From AP-15 sp963846635 (GTDB taxonomy: Bacteria > Pseudomonadota > Alphaproteobacteria > ATCC43930 > CGMCC-115725): a DNA stretch of 64,000 nucleotides. The position numbers and the translations under genes are program-made. Below, one piece after another: positions 16,481 through 24,584 of this stretch. Position 1 is the first letter of the stretch, and each line of letters begins with the position of its first letter. The notes under the pieces are model-generated. The model saw only the letters and a program-made list of their open reading frames with translations, was not told the origin of the DNA and made no database searches. The stretch covers positions 1 through 64,000 of the forward strand of contig CAWJXM010000031.1 in the NCBI GenBank assembly GCA_963846635.1. Direction: 5' to 3'.

Positions 16481-16704
16481 ATGCTGTTCGATAAAATCAC
16501 GATCGATCCTGCCGTCTGCACTGGAAAACCGTGTATTCGCGGGCTCAGATTTCCGGTCGCGCGGCTCCTCGGTCTGCTCGCGGCGGGGAAACTCGCGAAA
16601 GGATACTTGCGGATTATCCCTACCTGGAGCCGCAAGATATCGACGAGGCGTTGCGCTATGCCGCTTGCCTGGCGGAGGACGAGGCCGTTGAACTCGCGCG
16701 GTGA
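16481..16704 (+). pseudogene. DUF433 antitoxin-like protein, frameshifted
   Basis: DUF433 proteins are small helical antitoxin-like partners of DUF5615 PIN-like proteins. The first half reads MLFDKITIDPAVCTGKPCIR, then GLRFPVARLLGLLAAG, the family's hallmark. The frame then shifts at the G-run 16585-16588 and the rest continues one base over as LADYPYLEPQDIDEALRYA to a stop at 16704. One extra G restores 74 residues, the expected size. The stop overlaps the GTG start of the toxin-like gene by four bases. A sequencing error is more likely than decay because both halves are well conserved. Confidence 0.75.
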
Positions 16705-17066
16705 AGTTTCTAGTTGACATGCCGCTATCTCCCTCCCTGTCGGGGTGGCTTTGCGACGAAGGACATGATGCGGTCCACGCAGCCGATTTGGGCCTCGGCC
16801 GAGCCGAGGATACCGAAATCTTGGCACGAGCGATCGAAGAGACGAGGACAGTGATTACCGCCGATCTCGATTATCCGCGTCTGCTCGCTCTCGCGGATGC
16901 AACCGGCCCCAGCCTCATCCTTTTTCGCGGCGGCGATTGGAGCGAGGCCGAGGTGGTCGCGCGCCTGCGAGAAGTTCTCGATAATCTTGCCGAGGGTGAA
17001 ATCGCGCGGAGTATCCTCACGGTGGATCGTAGCCGCGTACGGCGGTGGCATTTACCGATCGTGTAG
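16701..17066 (+). CDS. DUF5615 PIN-like toxin candidate
   Basis: 121 residues from a GTG that overlaps the DUF433 stop (GTGA). DUF5615 is a PIN-like nuclease-fold family, typically paired with DUF433. Acidic residues expected at the active site appear in MKFLVDMPLSP, RAEDTEILARA and ITADLDYPRLL. It probably cuts RNA when not held by its partner; activity is inferred from the fold. The four-base overlap suggests coupled synthesis of the pair. This type of module is common on alphaproteobacterial chromosomes and need not be mobile. Confidence 0.75.
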   Translation: MKFLVDMPLSPSLSGWLCDEGHDAVHAADLGLGRAEDTEILARAIEETRTVITADLDYPRLLALADATGPSLILFRGGDWSEAEVVARLREVLDNLAEGEIARSILTVDRSRVRRWHLPIV

Positions 17067-17123
17067 CGAAGCGGCCGCTCTCGGCCAGACGTTTGGCGCC
17101 ACCATCGACCGTTACGCCGCCAG

Positions 17124-17165
17124 TGGTCTTGCCAAAAAGCCCTGGTGGTCTTGTCAAAAAGCCCT
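17124..17165 (+). repeat. Imperfect 20-bp tandem repeat
   Basis: TGGTCTTGCCAAAAAGCCCT (17124-17143) is followed after two bases by the same sequence with one change (C to T) at 17146-17165. It lies in the leader region upstream of rpsB. The function is unknown. Confidence 0.6.
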
Positions 17166-17242
17166 AGTCACCGTAAGTAAGTGGCGTTCGTAACCCTCAC
17201 GCAGGGCTTGCGGTCATCCACTATTGGAAGACCGCTCCGGTG

Positions 17243-17267
17243 TCGGCGGCTCCCAAGGAGGCGCCGA
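17243..17267 (+). promoter_or_regulatory. Hairpin in the rpsB leader
   Basis: TCGGCG (17243-17248) and CGCCGA (17262-17267) enclose CTCC/GGAG with a CAA loop, giving a 10-bp stem with one G-G mismatch, 40 bases before the rpsB start. rpsB-tsf operons are known to be repressed by ribosomal protein S2 acting on the leader mRNA, so this could be the regulatory structure. The stem is followed by TTTCTCC, too few T for a confident terminator. Confidence 0.4.
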
Positions 17268-17306
17268 TTTCTCCTGCGGCGGTTCAAACCGGAGAAAGGA
17301 ATACTA

Positions 17307-18144
17307 ATGCTACCGACCTACACGATGCGCCAGCTCTTGGAAGCCGGCGTCCATTTCGGACATCATACGCGGCGCTGGAACCCGAAGATGCAGCCCTACA
17401 TCTTTGGCGCGCGCAACGGCATCCACATCATCGACCTTGAGCAGACGGTGCCGATGCTGCATCAGGGGTTGCAGGCGGTCCGCGATGCGGTCGCCGCGGG
17501 CGGACGCGTGCTGCTCGTCGGCACCAAGCGCCAGGCGCAGGAGCCGATTGCCGAGGCGGCGAAGCGCTGCGGCCAATATTACGTTAATTACCGTTGGCTT
17601 GGCGGCATGCTGACCAACTTCAAGACGATTTCGCAATCGATCCGCCGTTTGCGCGAATTGGACGAGCGCATCAACGTCGAGCAGAGCGGGCTAACCAAGC
17701 GCGAGCTATTGGAGTTGACGCGCAGTCGCGACAAGCTCGAACGGGCATTGGGCGGCATCAAGGAGATGGGCGGGCTGCCCGACATCTTGTTCGTGATCGA
17801 CACCAACAAAGAGGCGATCGCGGTCGCCGAGGCCAACACCTTGCGCATCCCGGTTGTCGCAATCCTCGAATTCGAACTCGTCGCCGGATGGCGTGGCCTA
17901 CCCGATCCCGGGCAATGACGACGCGATGCGCGCGATCCATCTCTATTGCGATTTGGTGGCAAGCGCCGTGCTCGACGGTCTCCAGGCCGAGGCGGCCGCC
18001 TCCGGGGTTGACATTGGCGCTCGCGCCGAACTTCCGATCGAGGATCTGCCCGAAGAACCAACGGACGGTCTCGCCGGGGAGGTTCCGGATGCGGGCGCTG
18101 GGGTGCCGCCGGTCGAAAACGAGCCGGCTGCGGCGCACGCCTGA
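17307..18144 (+). pseudogene. rpsB: 30S ribosomal protein S2 gene with a 1-base insertion
   Basis: S2 binds the 30S subunit and is essential. The start at 17307 (GGAG upstream) gives MLPTYTMRQLLEAGVHFGHH, and the protein follows the family to VVAILEFE. There the frame breaks at GAATTC (17868-17873). Deleting one A gives ILDSNSSPDGVAYPIPGNDD and carries on to ENEPAAAHA at 18144. The corrected length is 278 residues, including an acidic C-terminal tail of about 40. Without correction the protein would lack its last third and end at 17918. Because the gene is essential, an assembly error is the best explanation. Confidence 0.93.
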
Positions 18145-18222
18145 TTGGCACGCAAGCGGCCCGGAAGCCACACTGAGACGAAAAGCCGCCTCGCCTGCTG
18201 ACGGGGCGCGACAGAGAAGAGG

Positions 18223-19164
18223 ATGAACACAATGCCCGAAGTGACCGCGGCGTTGGTTAAGGAGCTGCGCGAGAAGACCGGCGCCGGCATGATGGATTGC
18301 AAACGAGCGCTCGGCGACAGCAATGGCGATATCGAGGCGGCGGTTGATTGGCTGCGCAAAAAGGGCTTGTCCGCCGCCGCCAAGAAGGCCGGGCGGGTCG
18401 CCGCCGAAGGGCTCATTGGAGTGGCGACACGCGCCGCGGCAGGCGCTCTTGTCGAGGTCAATTCCGAGACCGACTTTGTTGCCCGCAACGAGGCCTTCCA
18501 ACGGTTTGTCCACACCGTCGCCGACCTCGCCGTAATCGGCAGTGGCGAATTGGAAACCCTCACGCGCGCGGCCTACCCCGAAACCGGCCGCAGCGTCGAG
18601 GAAGAGCTCACTCATCTGATCGCAACAATCGGCGAGAATCTCGTGCTGCGCCGCTCGGTCCGGCTCTCGGTCGGGCAAGGCGGCGTGTTCTCCTATGTAC
18701 ACAACACGCTCGGCCCGGGGCTCGGCAAGATCGGCGTGCTCGTCGCTCTAGAATCGGGTGCCCCGCGGGCAGTGTTTGCCGATCTCGGCCGGCAACTGGC
18801 GATGCATGTCGCGGCGGCGAGCCCGCTCTATCTCGATATTCCCTCGGTGCCGCCGGCCGCACTTGAACGCGAGCGCGGCGTGTTGCGCGAACAGGCCCTC
18901 GCGAGCGGCAAATCGGGCGGCATCGTCGACCGCATGGTCGAAGGCCGGCTGCGCAAATTCTATGAGGAATTTGTGCTGACGGAGCAGATCTTTGTGGTCG
19001 ACCAGGAGACGCGGATCGCCAAGGTGGTCGAAAATGCCGCCAAGGCGGTGGGCACCCCGATCACCATCACGGGCTTTGCCCGCTTTGCGCTTGGTGAAGG
19101 TATCGAGCGCAACCGCAGTGATTTTGCGGCTGAAGTGGCGGCCGCGACACAAACGAAGCATTAG
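18223..19164 (+). CDS. tsf: Elongation factor Ts
   Basis: 313 residues. EF-Ts recharges EF-Tu with GTP during translation. The UBA-like N-terminus (EVTAALVKELREKTGAGMMD, then CKRALGDSNGDIEAAVDWLR) and the signature EVNSETDFVARNE are intact. The dimerisation subdomains follow (GVLVALESGA, ADLGRQLAMHVAA). ATG at 18223 with GAAGAGG upstream; an internal ATG at 18232 is possible. It follows rpsB by about 80 bases, the standard pairing. Confidence 0.97.
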   Translation: MNTMPEVTAALVKELREKTGAGMMDCKRALGDSNGDIEAAVDWLRKKGLSAAAKKAGRVAAEGLIGVATRAAAGALVEVNSETDFVARNEAFQRFVHTVADLAVIGSGELETLTRAAYPETGRSVEEELTHLIATIGENLVLRRSVRLSVGQGGVFSYVHNTLGPGLGKIGVLVALESGAPRAVFADLGRQLAMHVAAASPLYLDIPSVPPAALERERGVLREQALASGKSGGIVDRMVEGRLRKFYEEFVLTEQIFVVDQETRIAKVVENAAKAVGTPITITGFARFALGEGIERNRSDFAAEVAAATQTKH

Positions 19165-19179
19165 GATCGCCACGCTTCG

Positions 19180-19242
19180 GCGGCCCGGACAACCAAGTAG
19201 CGGAGCGACAGCGCGGCCGATTTAGTGTAGCGTCCGGGCCGC
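19180..19242. repeat. Perfect 11-bp inverted repeat between tsf and pyrH
   Basis: GCGGCCCGGAC at 19180-19190 and GTCCGGGCCGC at 19232-19242 are exact complements with a 41-base spacer. It fills most of the tsf-pyrH gap and could be an mRNA structure that separates expression of the two genes. No T-run follows. Confidence 0.6.
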
Positions 19243-19258
19243 GCTTACTGTCGGCGCG

Positions 19259-20008
19259 ATGGAGCGGGTGAGCCGGGGGCGCATGGCTGCCGACCTGAGA
19301 TATCGCCGGGTTCTGTTAAAGCTCTCGGGCGAGGCGTTGATGGGGTCGCGCGAGGGTGGTCTCGACCCTGAATTTGTTGCACATATCGCCGACGAAATAC
19401 AAAGCGTGCATGCCTTAGGCGTCGAGATCTGCCTGGTGATCGGCGGCGGCAATATTTTTCGTGGCGTTTCTGGCGCCGCAGCCGGCATGGAGCGCGCAAG
19501 CGCCGATTACATGGGCATGCTGGCGACGGTGATTAACTCTCTCGCCGTGCAGAACGCGCTCGAGCAATGCGGGGTCGCCACACGGGTGCAATCGGCGATC
19601 TCGATGCAAGCCGTCTGCGAGCCCTATATCCGCCGCCGCGCCCTGCGTCATCTTGAAAAGAAACGGCTGGTTATCTTTGCCGCCGGTACCGGCAACCCCT
19701 TTTTCACAACTGATACCGCGGCGGCATTGCGCGCCTCGGAGATGGGGTGCGATGCGCTCTTGAAGGCGACCAAGGTCGACGGGGTTTATGACGCCGATCC
19801 CGAGCGCGTGCCAAATGCCAAGCGTTTCGAGCGGCTTGACTACCGGGAAGTGCTGGCGCGCGATCTGCAGGTCATGGACGCCTCGGCAATCTCGCTGGCG
19901 CGTGAAAACCGTATCCCGATTCTGGTGTTTTCGATCTTCGAGGGCGGCGGGTTCGTGCGTCTTGTGCACGGCGAGGGTCGCTATACGATCATTGACGGAG
20001 AAGGCTAA
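19259..20008 (+). CDS. pyrH: UMP kinase
   Basis: 249 residues. It phosphorylates UMP to UDP, the first step after UMP synthesis in pyrimidine nucleotide supply, and is essential. The amino acid kinase fold is visible: LKLSGEALMG (ATP/phosphate loop), VIGGGNIFRG, NPFFTTDTAAALRA and KVDGVYDADPE. The hexameric bacterial type is allosterically controlled by GTP and UTP. Start at ATG 19259. Member of the rpsB-to-lpxB block. Confidence 0.96.
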   Translation: MERVSRGRMAADLRYRRVLLKLSGEALMGSREGGLDPEFVAHIADEIQSVHALGVEICLVIGGGNIFRGVSGAAAGMERASADYMGMLATVINSLAVQNALEQCGVATRVQSAISMQAVCEPYIRRRALRHLEKKRLVIFAAGTGNPFFTTDTAAALRASEMGCDALLKATKVDGVYDADPERVPNAKRFERLDYREVLARDLQVMDASAISLARENRIPILVFSIFEGGGFVRLVHGEGRYTIIDGEG

Positions 20009-20029
20009 TCATCGCGGGGAGTGAAGCAA

Positions 20030-20590
20030 ATGTCTGAAGACTCGCTGCTGAAGGATCTTAGTCGCCGGATGGATGGCGCCCTTGAAGTGCTGCGCAAGGA
20101 ATTCGGCGGGCTGCGCACCGGCCGAGCCTCCGCAAGTCTGCTCGAGCCGATCACGGTTGCGGCCTATGGCGGGTCGATGCCGATCAACCAGCTCGCCAAT
20201 ATTAGCGTACCAGAGCCGCGGATGATTACGGTTCAGGTTTGGGACCGCGCGACGGTCAAGGCGGTCGATAAAGCAATCCGCGAATCCGGACTCGGCCTCA
20301 ATCCGCAGACAGAGGGGCAAGTGATCCGGGTGCCGATCCCCGATCTCAACGAAGAGCGGCGGCGCGAGCTGACCAAGGTGACCGCCAAATATGCCGAGCA
20401 GGCGCGCGTTTCGGTGCGCAATGTCCGCCGCGACGGCATCGAATTGCTCCGGCGCCAGGAAAAGGACGGTGAAATTTCACAGGATCAGCAGCGCAAGCTG
20501 CAGCATGACATCCAGCGGCTGACCGATGAAGCGATCCGCCGCATTGACGAGACGCTGGCGCAGAAGGACAGGGAGATCCTGCAGGTCTGA
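20030..20590 (+). CDS. frr: Ribosome recycling factor
   Basis: 186 residues from the ATG at 20030, which has GGGGAG eight bases upstream; a GTG at 20021 in frame is less likely. RRF splits the post-termination ribosome together with EF-G. Family landmarks are ALEVLRKEFGGLRTGRAS, the domain II strand VQVWDRATVKAVDKAI and LNEERRRELTKVTAKYAEQA. Its TGA overlaps the uppS ATG by one base, so frr and uppS are cotranslated. Confidence 0.96.
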   Translation: MSEDSLLKDLSRRMDGALEVLRKEFGGLRTGRASASLLEPITVAAYGGSMPINQLANISVPEPRMITVQVWDRATVKAVDKAIRESGLGLNPQTEGQVIRVPIPDLNEERRRELTKVTAKYAEQARVSVRNVRRDGIELLRRQEKDGEISQDQQRKLQHDIQRLTDEAIRRIDETLAQKDREILQV

Positions 20591-21336
20591 TGTCGCCGTC
20601 AATCGTCGCCGAGAACCCGGCCGGACGGCAAGTGCCGCGGCATGTTGCGATCATCATGGACGGCAACGGTCGCTGGGCGGAAACCCGTGGGCTACCGCGA
20701 ATTGCCGGCCACCGCCGCGGCGCAGAAGCAGTCCGGCGCACCGTGTCCGGTGCCGTTGAGCTAGGAATTCCCTATCTGACGTTGTTCGGCTTCTCATCCG
20801 AGAACTGGAAGCGCTCGTCGGGCGAGATCCATGATCTGATGGGCCTGCTGCGTCATTACCTCTTGGCCGAGATTGCCGAGTTGCACCGAAACGGCATCCG
20901 TCTCAAGGTGATTGGCCAAATCGATCGTCTGGCGCCCGACATCATCAAACTCGTCGAGCAGGCCGAGACGCTGACCCGTGACAATACGGCGATCACCTTG
21001 ACCATGGCGCTCTCCTATGGCGGTCGGGCAGAAATCGTCCGCGCAGTTCAGGCGATCGCAGCCTTGGCCGTGCAGGGAAAACTCGCGCTCGACGCTATCG
21101 ATGAAGCTTGTTTCGCGCGTCATCTATTTACCGTCGACCTGCCCGATCCGGATCTGTTGATCAGGACAAGCGGCGAGCAGCGTATTAGCAACTTTTTGTT
21201 GTGGCAATGTGCCTATTCCGAGCTGGTGTTCACCAAGACATTGTGGCCCGACTTTGGCAAAAGCGATCTCGAACAGGCGATTGCCGAATATAGCGGGCGC
21301 GAGCGCCGCTATGGGGCGAGAGTTGGCTCGCGCTAA
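20590..21336 (+). CDS. uppS: Undecaprenyl diphosphate synthase
   Basis: 248 residues. This cis-prenyltransferase adds isoprene units to farnesyl diphosphate to build the C55 carrier for peptidoglycan and LPS. The signature VAIIMDGNGRWAETRGL holds the catalytic Asp, followed by GHRRGAEAVRR, the SSENW motif and the RTSGEQRISNFLLWQ signature with DPDLLIR. Intact and of normal length. Its end overlaps the cdsA start by 26 bases. Confidence 0.96.
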   Translation: MSPSIVAENPAGRQVPRHVAIIMDGNGRWAETRGLPRIAGHRRGAEAVRRTVSGAVELGIPYLTLFGFSSENWKRSSGEIHDLMGLLRHYLLAEIAELHRNGIRLKVIGQIDRLAPDIIKLVEQAETLTRDNTAITLTMALSYGGRAEIVRAVQAIAALAVQGKLALDAIDEACFARHLFTVDLPDPDLLIRTSGEQRISNFLLWQCAYSELVFTKTLWPDFGKSDLEQAIAEYSGRERRYGARVGSR

Positions 21337-22156
21337 ACCGGCCGGATTGCGGGTGCGCATCGTTTCGGCGCTGGCGCTGGCGCCTTTCCCACTGGCGGCA
21401 ATCTGGTTTGGTGGTGCCTGGCTGGCGCTGCTGACCGCCTCTGCCGGCGCGCTGATGGGCTGGGAGTGGGGGCGGCTATGCCGCGGCACAATCGCACGAG
21501 GATTCGCACCGGGAGCGGTGGAATTGGTACTCGTCGCAGTCGTTGTCGGCAGCGTAGCGGTATCTGCAATGGGAGCAACGCGAGCAGCACTCGCGCTCGC
21601 CCTGTTGGGTGCCGTCCTCGTGTTCTCTGTTGCGCGGCAAAGGTTGGAAGGCGAAGCGATATGGACGGCGCTCGGCACGATATGGGTGGCAGTGCCGTGT
21701 GTGTGTTTCTTATGGCTGGCGCGTGATGCGGCCGGCGGCCGGGCAATTCTGCTGTGGCTGCTCGCGGTCGTTTGGGCCACCGATACCGGTGCTTACGCAA
21801 TCGGACGCAGCATTGGGGGCCCGCGTCTGGCGCCGCGGTGGAGCCCGCGCAAGACCTGGGCCGGCTTCATTGGAGGGCTATCCAGCGGCGCGCTGGCCGG
21901 CGCTGGTACGGCACTGGTGCTCGGACTTGCACCGGCACTGCCACTGGTTTTGCTTAGCGCCGGTCTTGCGATCGTTGCGCAATTCGGCGATCTTGCCGAA
22001 TCGCTGGCAAAACGTAGGTTCGGCGTGAAGGATTCGAGCGGCCTCATTCCAGGACATGGCGGGCTTCTCGACCGTCTCGATGGGTTGCTGGCGGTGATCC
22101 CGGCGGTGGCGCTGATGACCCTGATCGGCGGCCGTAGCGTTCTCGCATGGCGGTGA
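21311..22156 (+). CDS. cdsA: Phosphatidate cytidylyltransferase
   Basis: 281 residues from the ATG at 21311. It makes CDP-diacylglycerol from phosphatidic acid and CTP, the branch point of phospholipid synthesis, in the inner membrane. Several hydrophobic segments alternate with short loops. The family signature near the C-terminus is present (RFGVKDSSGLIPGHGGLLDR), as is WATDTGAYAIGR with KTWAGFIGG. The overlap with uppS suggests coupled translation. Confidence 0.94.
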   Translation: MGRELARAKPAGLRVRIVSALALAPFPLAAIWFGGAWLALLTASAGALMGWEWGRLCRGTIARGFAPGAVELVLVAVVVGSVAVSAMGATRAALALALLGAVLVFSVARQRLEGEAIWTALGTIWVAVPCVCFLWLARDAAGGRAILLWLLAVVWATDTGAYAIGRSIGGPRLAPRWSPRKTWAGFIGGLSSGALAGAGTALVLGLAPALPLVLLSAGLAIVAQFGDLAESLAKRRFGVKDSSGLIPGHGGLLDRLDGLLAVIPAVALMTLIGGRSVLAWR

Positions 22157-22208
22157 ACCGGCGCGTCGCCGCCCGGGCCGGCGGGCGCTAGGATCGGGAG
22201 TGACGGGG

Positions 22209-23399
22209 ATGCGAAGCGTCACGATTCTTGGCTCGACCGGCTCGATTGGCCGGAACACGATCGATCTTTTACAGCGCAATCCGGGGGCGTTTACGGTCGA
22301 GGCACTGACCGCTAACCGCAATCCGAAATTGCTCGCCGAGCAGGCCCGCGCGGTAGGCGCCCGGTTTGCCGCGATCGGCGAGCCCGAGCATTATCCAGCG
22401 TTAAGGGATGCGCTTGCCGGCACCGGCATTGAGATTGGCTGCGGCCCGCAGTCTTTGATCGAGGCGGCCGAACAGCCGGCCGAGTGGGTGATGGCTGAAA
22501 TCGTCGGTGCTGCCGGCTTGGCTCCAACCTTGGCAGCCATTCGGCGCGGGGTCATCGTAGCTTTCGCCAACAAGGAGGTGCTCGTTTGCGCAGGCGCACT
22601 CGTTATGGAGGAGGTGGCGCGGCACGGCGCTACCCTGTTGCCGGTCGATAGCGAGCATAATGCGATCTGGCAGTGTTTCGACCGCGACCGTGTTGAGGCC
22701 ATCGACCGCATAATCCTGACAGCGAGCGGCGGCCCGTTTCGCGAACGCGCGCTCGAAGATATGCGCCGGGTCACGCCGGCCGAGGCCGTCGCCCACCCGA
22801 ACTGGAACATGGGAGCAAAAATCTCGGTCAATTCGGCGACGATGATGAACAAGGGCCTCGAACTGATCGAGGCACATCATCTGTTTCAGCTGCCGGCGGA
22901 GCGTGTCGACATCATCGTCCACGCACAATCGATCGTGCATGGTGCCGTCGTTTATCGCGATGGCTCCGTGCTGGCGCAGCTCGGCTCTCCCGACATGCGG
23001 ACACCGATCGCCTATGCGCTCGCATGGCCCGACCGGATCGCGGCACCGACAAAACGGCTTGATCTCGCAGCGATCGGCAAGTTGACGTTCGAGCCTCCCG
23101 ACGAGCACAGGTTCCCAGCGCTACGGGTCGCTCGCGAAGCGCTGGCCCGCGGCGGCGGTGCGCCGACCGTGCTTAACGCGGCAAATGAAACTGCGGTACA
23201 TGCTTTTCTCGAGGGCCGGATCGGGTTTCTCGACATTGTCGAAACCGTCGAGGGTACCTTGGCTGCGGTGTCGGCCGACAACCTCAAATCGCTGAAAGAC
23301 GTATATAGATATGACGAAGCGGCTCGGGACACGGCGGCACGGCTGACCCGCCGCGCCACTCCATTCCCTGCGGCCGCTAGACCGGTGGGTTTGCAATGA
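22209..23399 (+). CDS. dxr: 1-deoxy-D-xylulose 5-phosphate reductoisomerase
   Basis: 396 residues from the ATG at 22209 (GGGAG upstream); a GTG at 22200 would add three residues. Second enzyme of the MEP isoprenoid pathway, NADPH- and divalent metal-dependent. The NADPH site is VTILGSTGSIGRNT. Substrate and metal residues appear in LLPVDSEHNAI (the conserved DSEH), ILTASGGPFR and NSATMMNKGLE. It supplies isoprenoid precursors for UppS encoded just upstream. The stop shares ATGA with rseP. Confidence 0.96.
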   Translation: MRSVTILGSTGSIGRNTIDLLQRNPGAFTVEALTANRNPKLLAEQARAVGARFAAIGEPEHYPALRDALAGTGIEIGCGPQSLIEAAEQPAEWVMAEIVGAAGLAPTLAAIRRGVIVAFANKEVLVCAGALVMEEVARHGATLLPVDSEHNAIWQCFDRDRVEAIDRIILTASGGPFRERALEDMRRVTPAEAVAHPNWNMGAKISVNSATMMNKGLELIEAHHLFQLPAERVDIIVHAQSIVHGAVVYRDGSVLAQLGSPDMRTPIAYALAWPDRIAAPTKRLDLAAIGKLTFEPPDEHRFPALRVAREALARGGGAPTVLNAANETAVHAFLEGRIGFLDIVETVEGTLAAVSADNLKSLKDVYRYDEAARDTAARLTRRATPFPAAARPVGLQ

Positions 23400-24535
23400 T
23401 CGCGTTTGTGCATCACGGGCTCGATTACATCGTCCCATTTCTGTTCATTCTTACCGTGCTCGTGTTCGTGCACGAGTTCGGCCATTTCTTTGTGGCCCGG
23501 CGCAATGGCGTGCGGGTCGACGTGTTCTCGATCGGCTTCGGCCCCGAGCTGTTCGGCTGGTATGATCGTGCCGGTACGCGCTGGAAGTTCAGCGCCATCC
23601 CGCTCGGCGGCTACGTCAAGATGTTCGGCGACAATGATGCCAGTTCGGGGCTTCCATCAGCCGGCCTCGCCAATCTGACGCCAGCCGAACGCGAGGCCTC
23701 ATTTCACTATAAGCGGCTCGGTCAGCGAGCCGCGATCGTTGCCGCCGGCCCGGCGGCGAATTTCGTGTTCGCGATCGTCGTGCTGGCGCTTTTGTTTATG
23801 ACCTTCGGACAGCCCTTTACACCGGCACAGGTGGGCCAGGTCCAGCCGGGCAGTGCTGCCGAGCGCGCTGGCATAAAGCCGGGCGATGTCATCCTCAGCA
23901 TCAATGGCTCGGCCGTACGGAGCTTTGAGGATGTCCAACAGGACGTTCGGCTCAACCCTGGCACGCCGATGACGATCGTCCTCAAGCGCGACGGCCATGA
24001 TGTCAGCGTTCAGGCGACGCCAAAGAAATCGGAGCTGACCGACCGCTTTGGCAACCATTATGAGGTTGGGCTGCTCGGCATCGCTCATAAGGGGATCGAC
24101 TATGTCAGGCGCGATCCGGCGACTGCTGTGCTACAGGCAGGGGAGCAGACCTGGGGGCTATCGACCTCGACCCTAAAAGCGATGTGGCAGATCGCGATCG
24201 GAGTGCGCGGGACCGATGAACTTGGGGGACCATTGCGCATCGCGCAGATGTCGGGAGACGTGGCTCAGGGCGGAGCGGTTGCGGTAATCTGGTTTATGGC
24301 GGTATTGTCTATAAACCTTGGGTTGATAAACCTGTTTCCGGTTCCCGTGCTTGACGGCGGCCATTTGCTGTTCTATGCGGCGGAGGCACTTCGTGGAAAG
24401 CCACTCGGGCAGCGTGCCCAAGAATTTGGCTTCCGCATAGGTCTTGCCTTGGTTCTGACGCTAATGGTCTTCGCCACCTGGAACGACTTGGTTCACCTTC
24501 GGATCGTTGAGTTTGTGAGAGGGCTCGTAACCTGA
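23396..24535 (+). CDS. rseP: RIP-type zinc metalloprotease RseP
   Basis: 379 residues. A site-2 protease embedded in the inner membrane that cleaves membrane-bound anti-sigma factors and remnant signal peptides. The zinc motif HEFGH is in the first membrane helix (about residue 25), a periplasmic PDZ domain covers about 120-200 (VQPGSAAERAGIKPGDVIL) and the third zinc ligand motif NLFPVPVLDGGHL is in the third helix. Only one PDZ domain is apparent. The gene precedes bamA as in most proteobacteria and overlaps dxr by four bases. Confidence 0.95.
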   Translation: MIAFVHHGLDYIVPFLFILTVLVFVHEFGHFFVARRNGVRVDVFSIGFGPELFGWYDRAGTRWKFSAIPLGGYVKMFGDNDASSGLPSAGLANLTPAEREASFHYKRLGQRAAIVAAGPAANFVFAIVVLALLFMTFGQPFTPAQVGQVQPGSAAERAGIKPGDVILSINGSAVRSFEDVQQDVRLNPGTPMTIVLKRDGHDVSVQATPKKSELTDRFGNHYEVGLLGIAHKGIDYVRRDPATAVLQAGEQTWGLSTSTLKAMWQIAIGVRGTDELGGPLRIAQMSGDVAQGGAVAVIWFMAVLSINLGLINLFPVPVLDGGHLLFYAAEALRGKPLGQRAQEFGFRIGLALVLTLMVFATWNDLVHLRIVEFVRGLVT

Positions 24536-24584
24536 CGCGAGCGTAGTTTCAGGCGATGGGGGTTGCAGTTGGGGGTGGGGGGTT

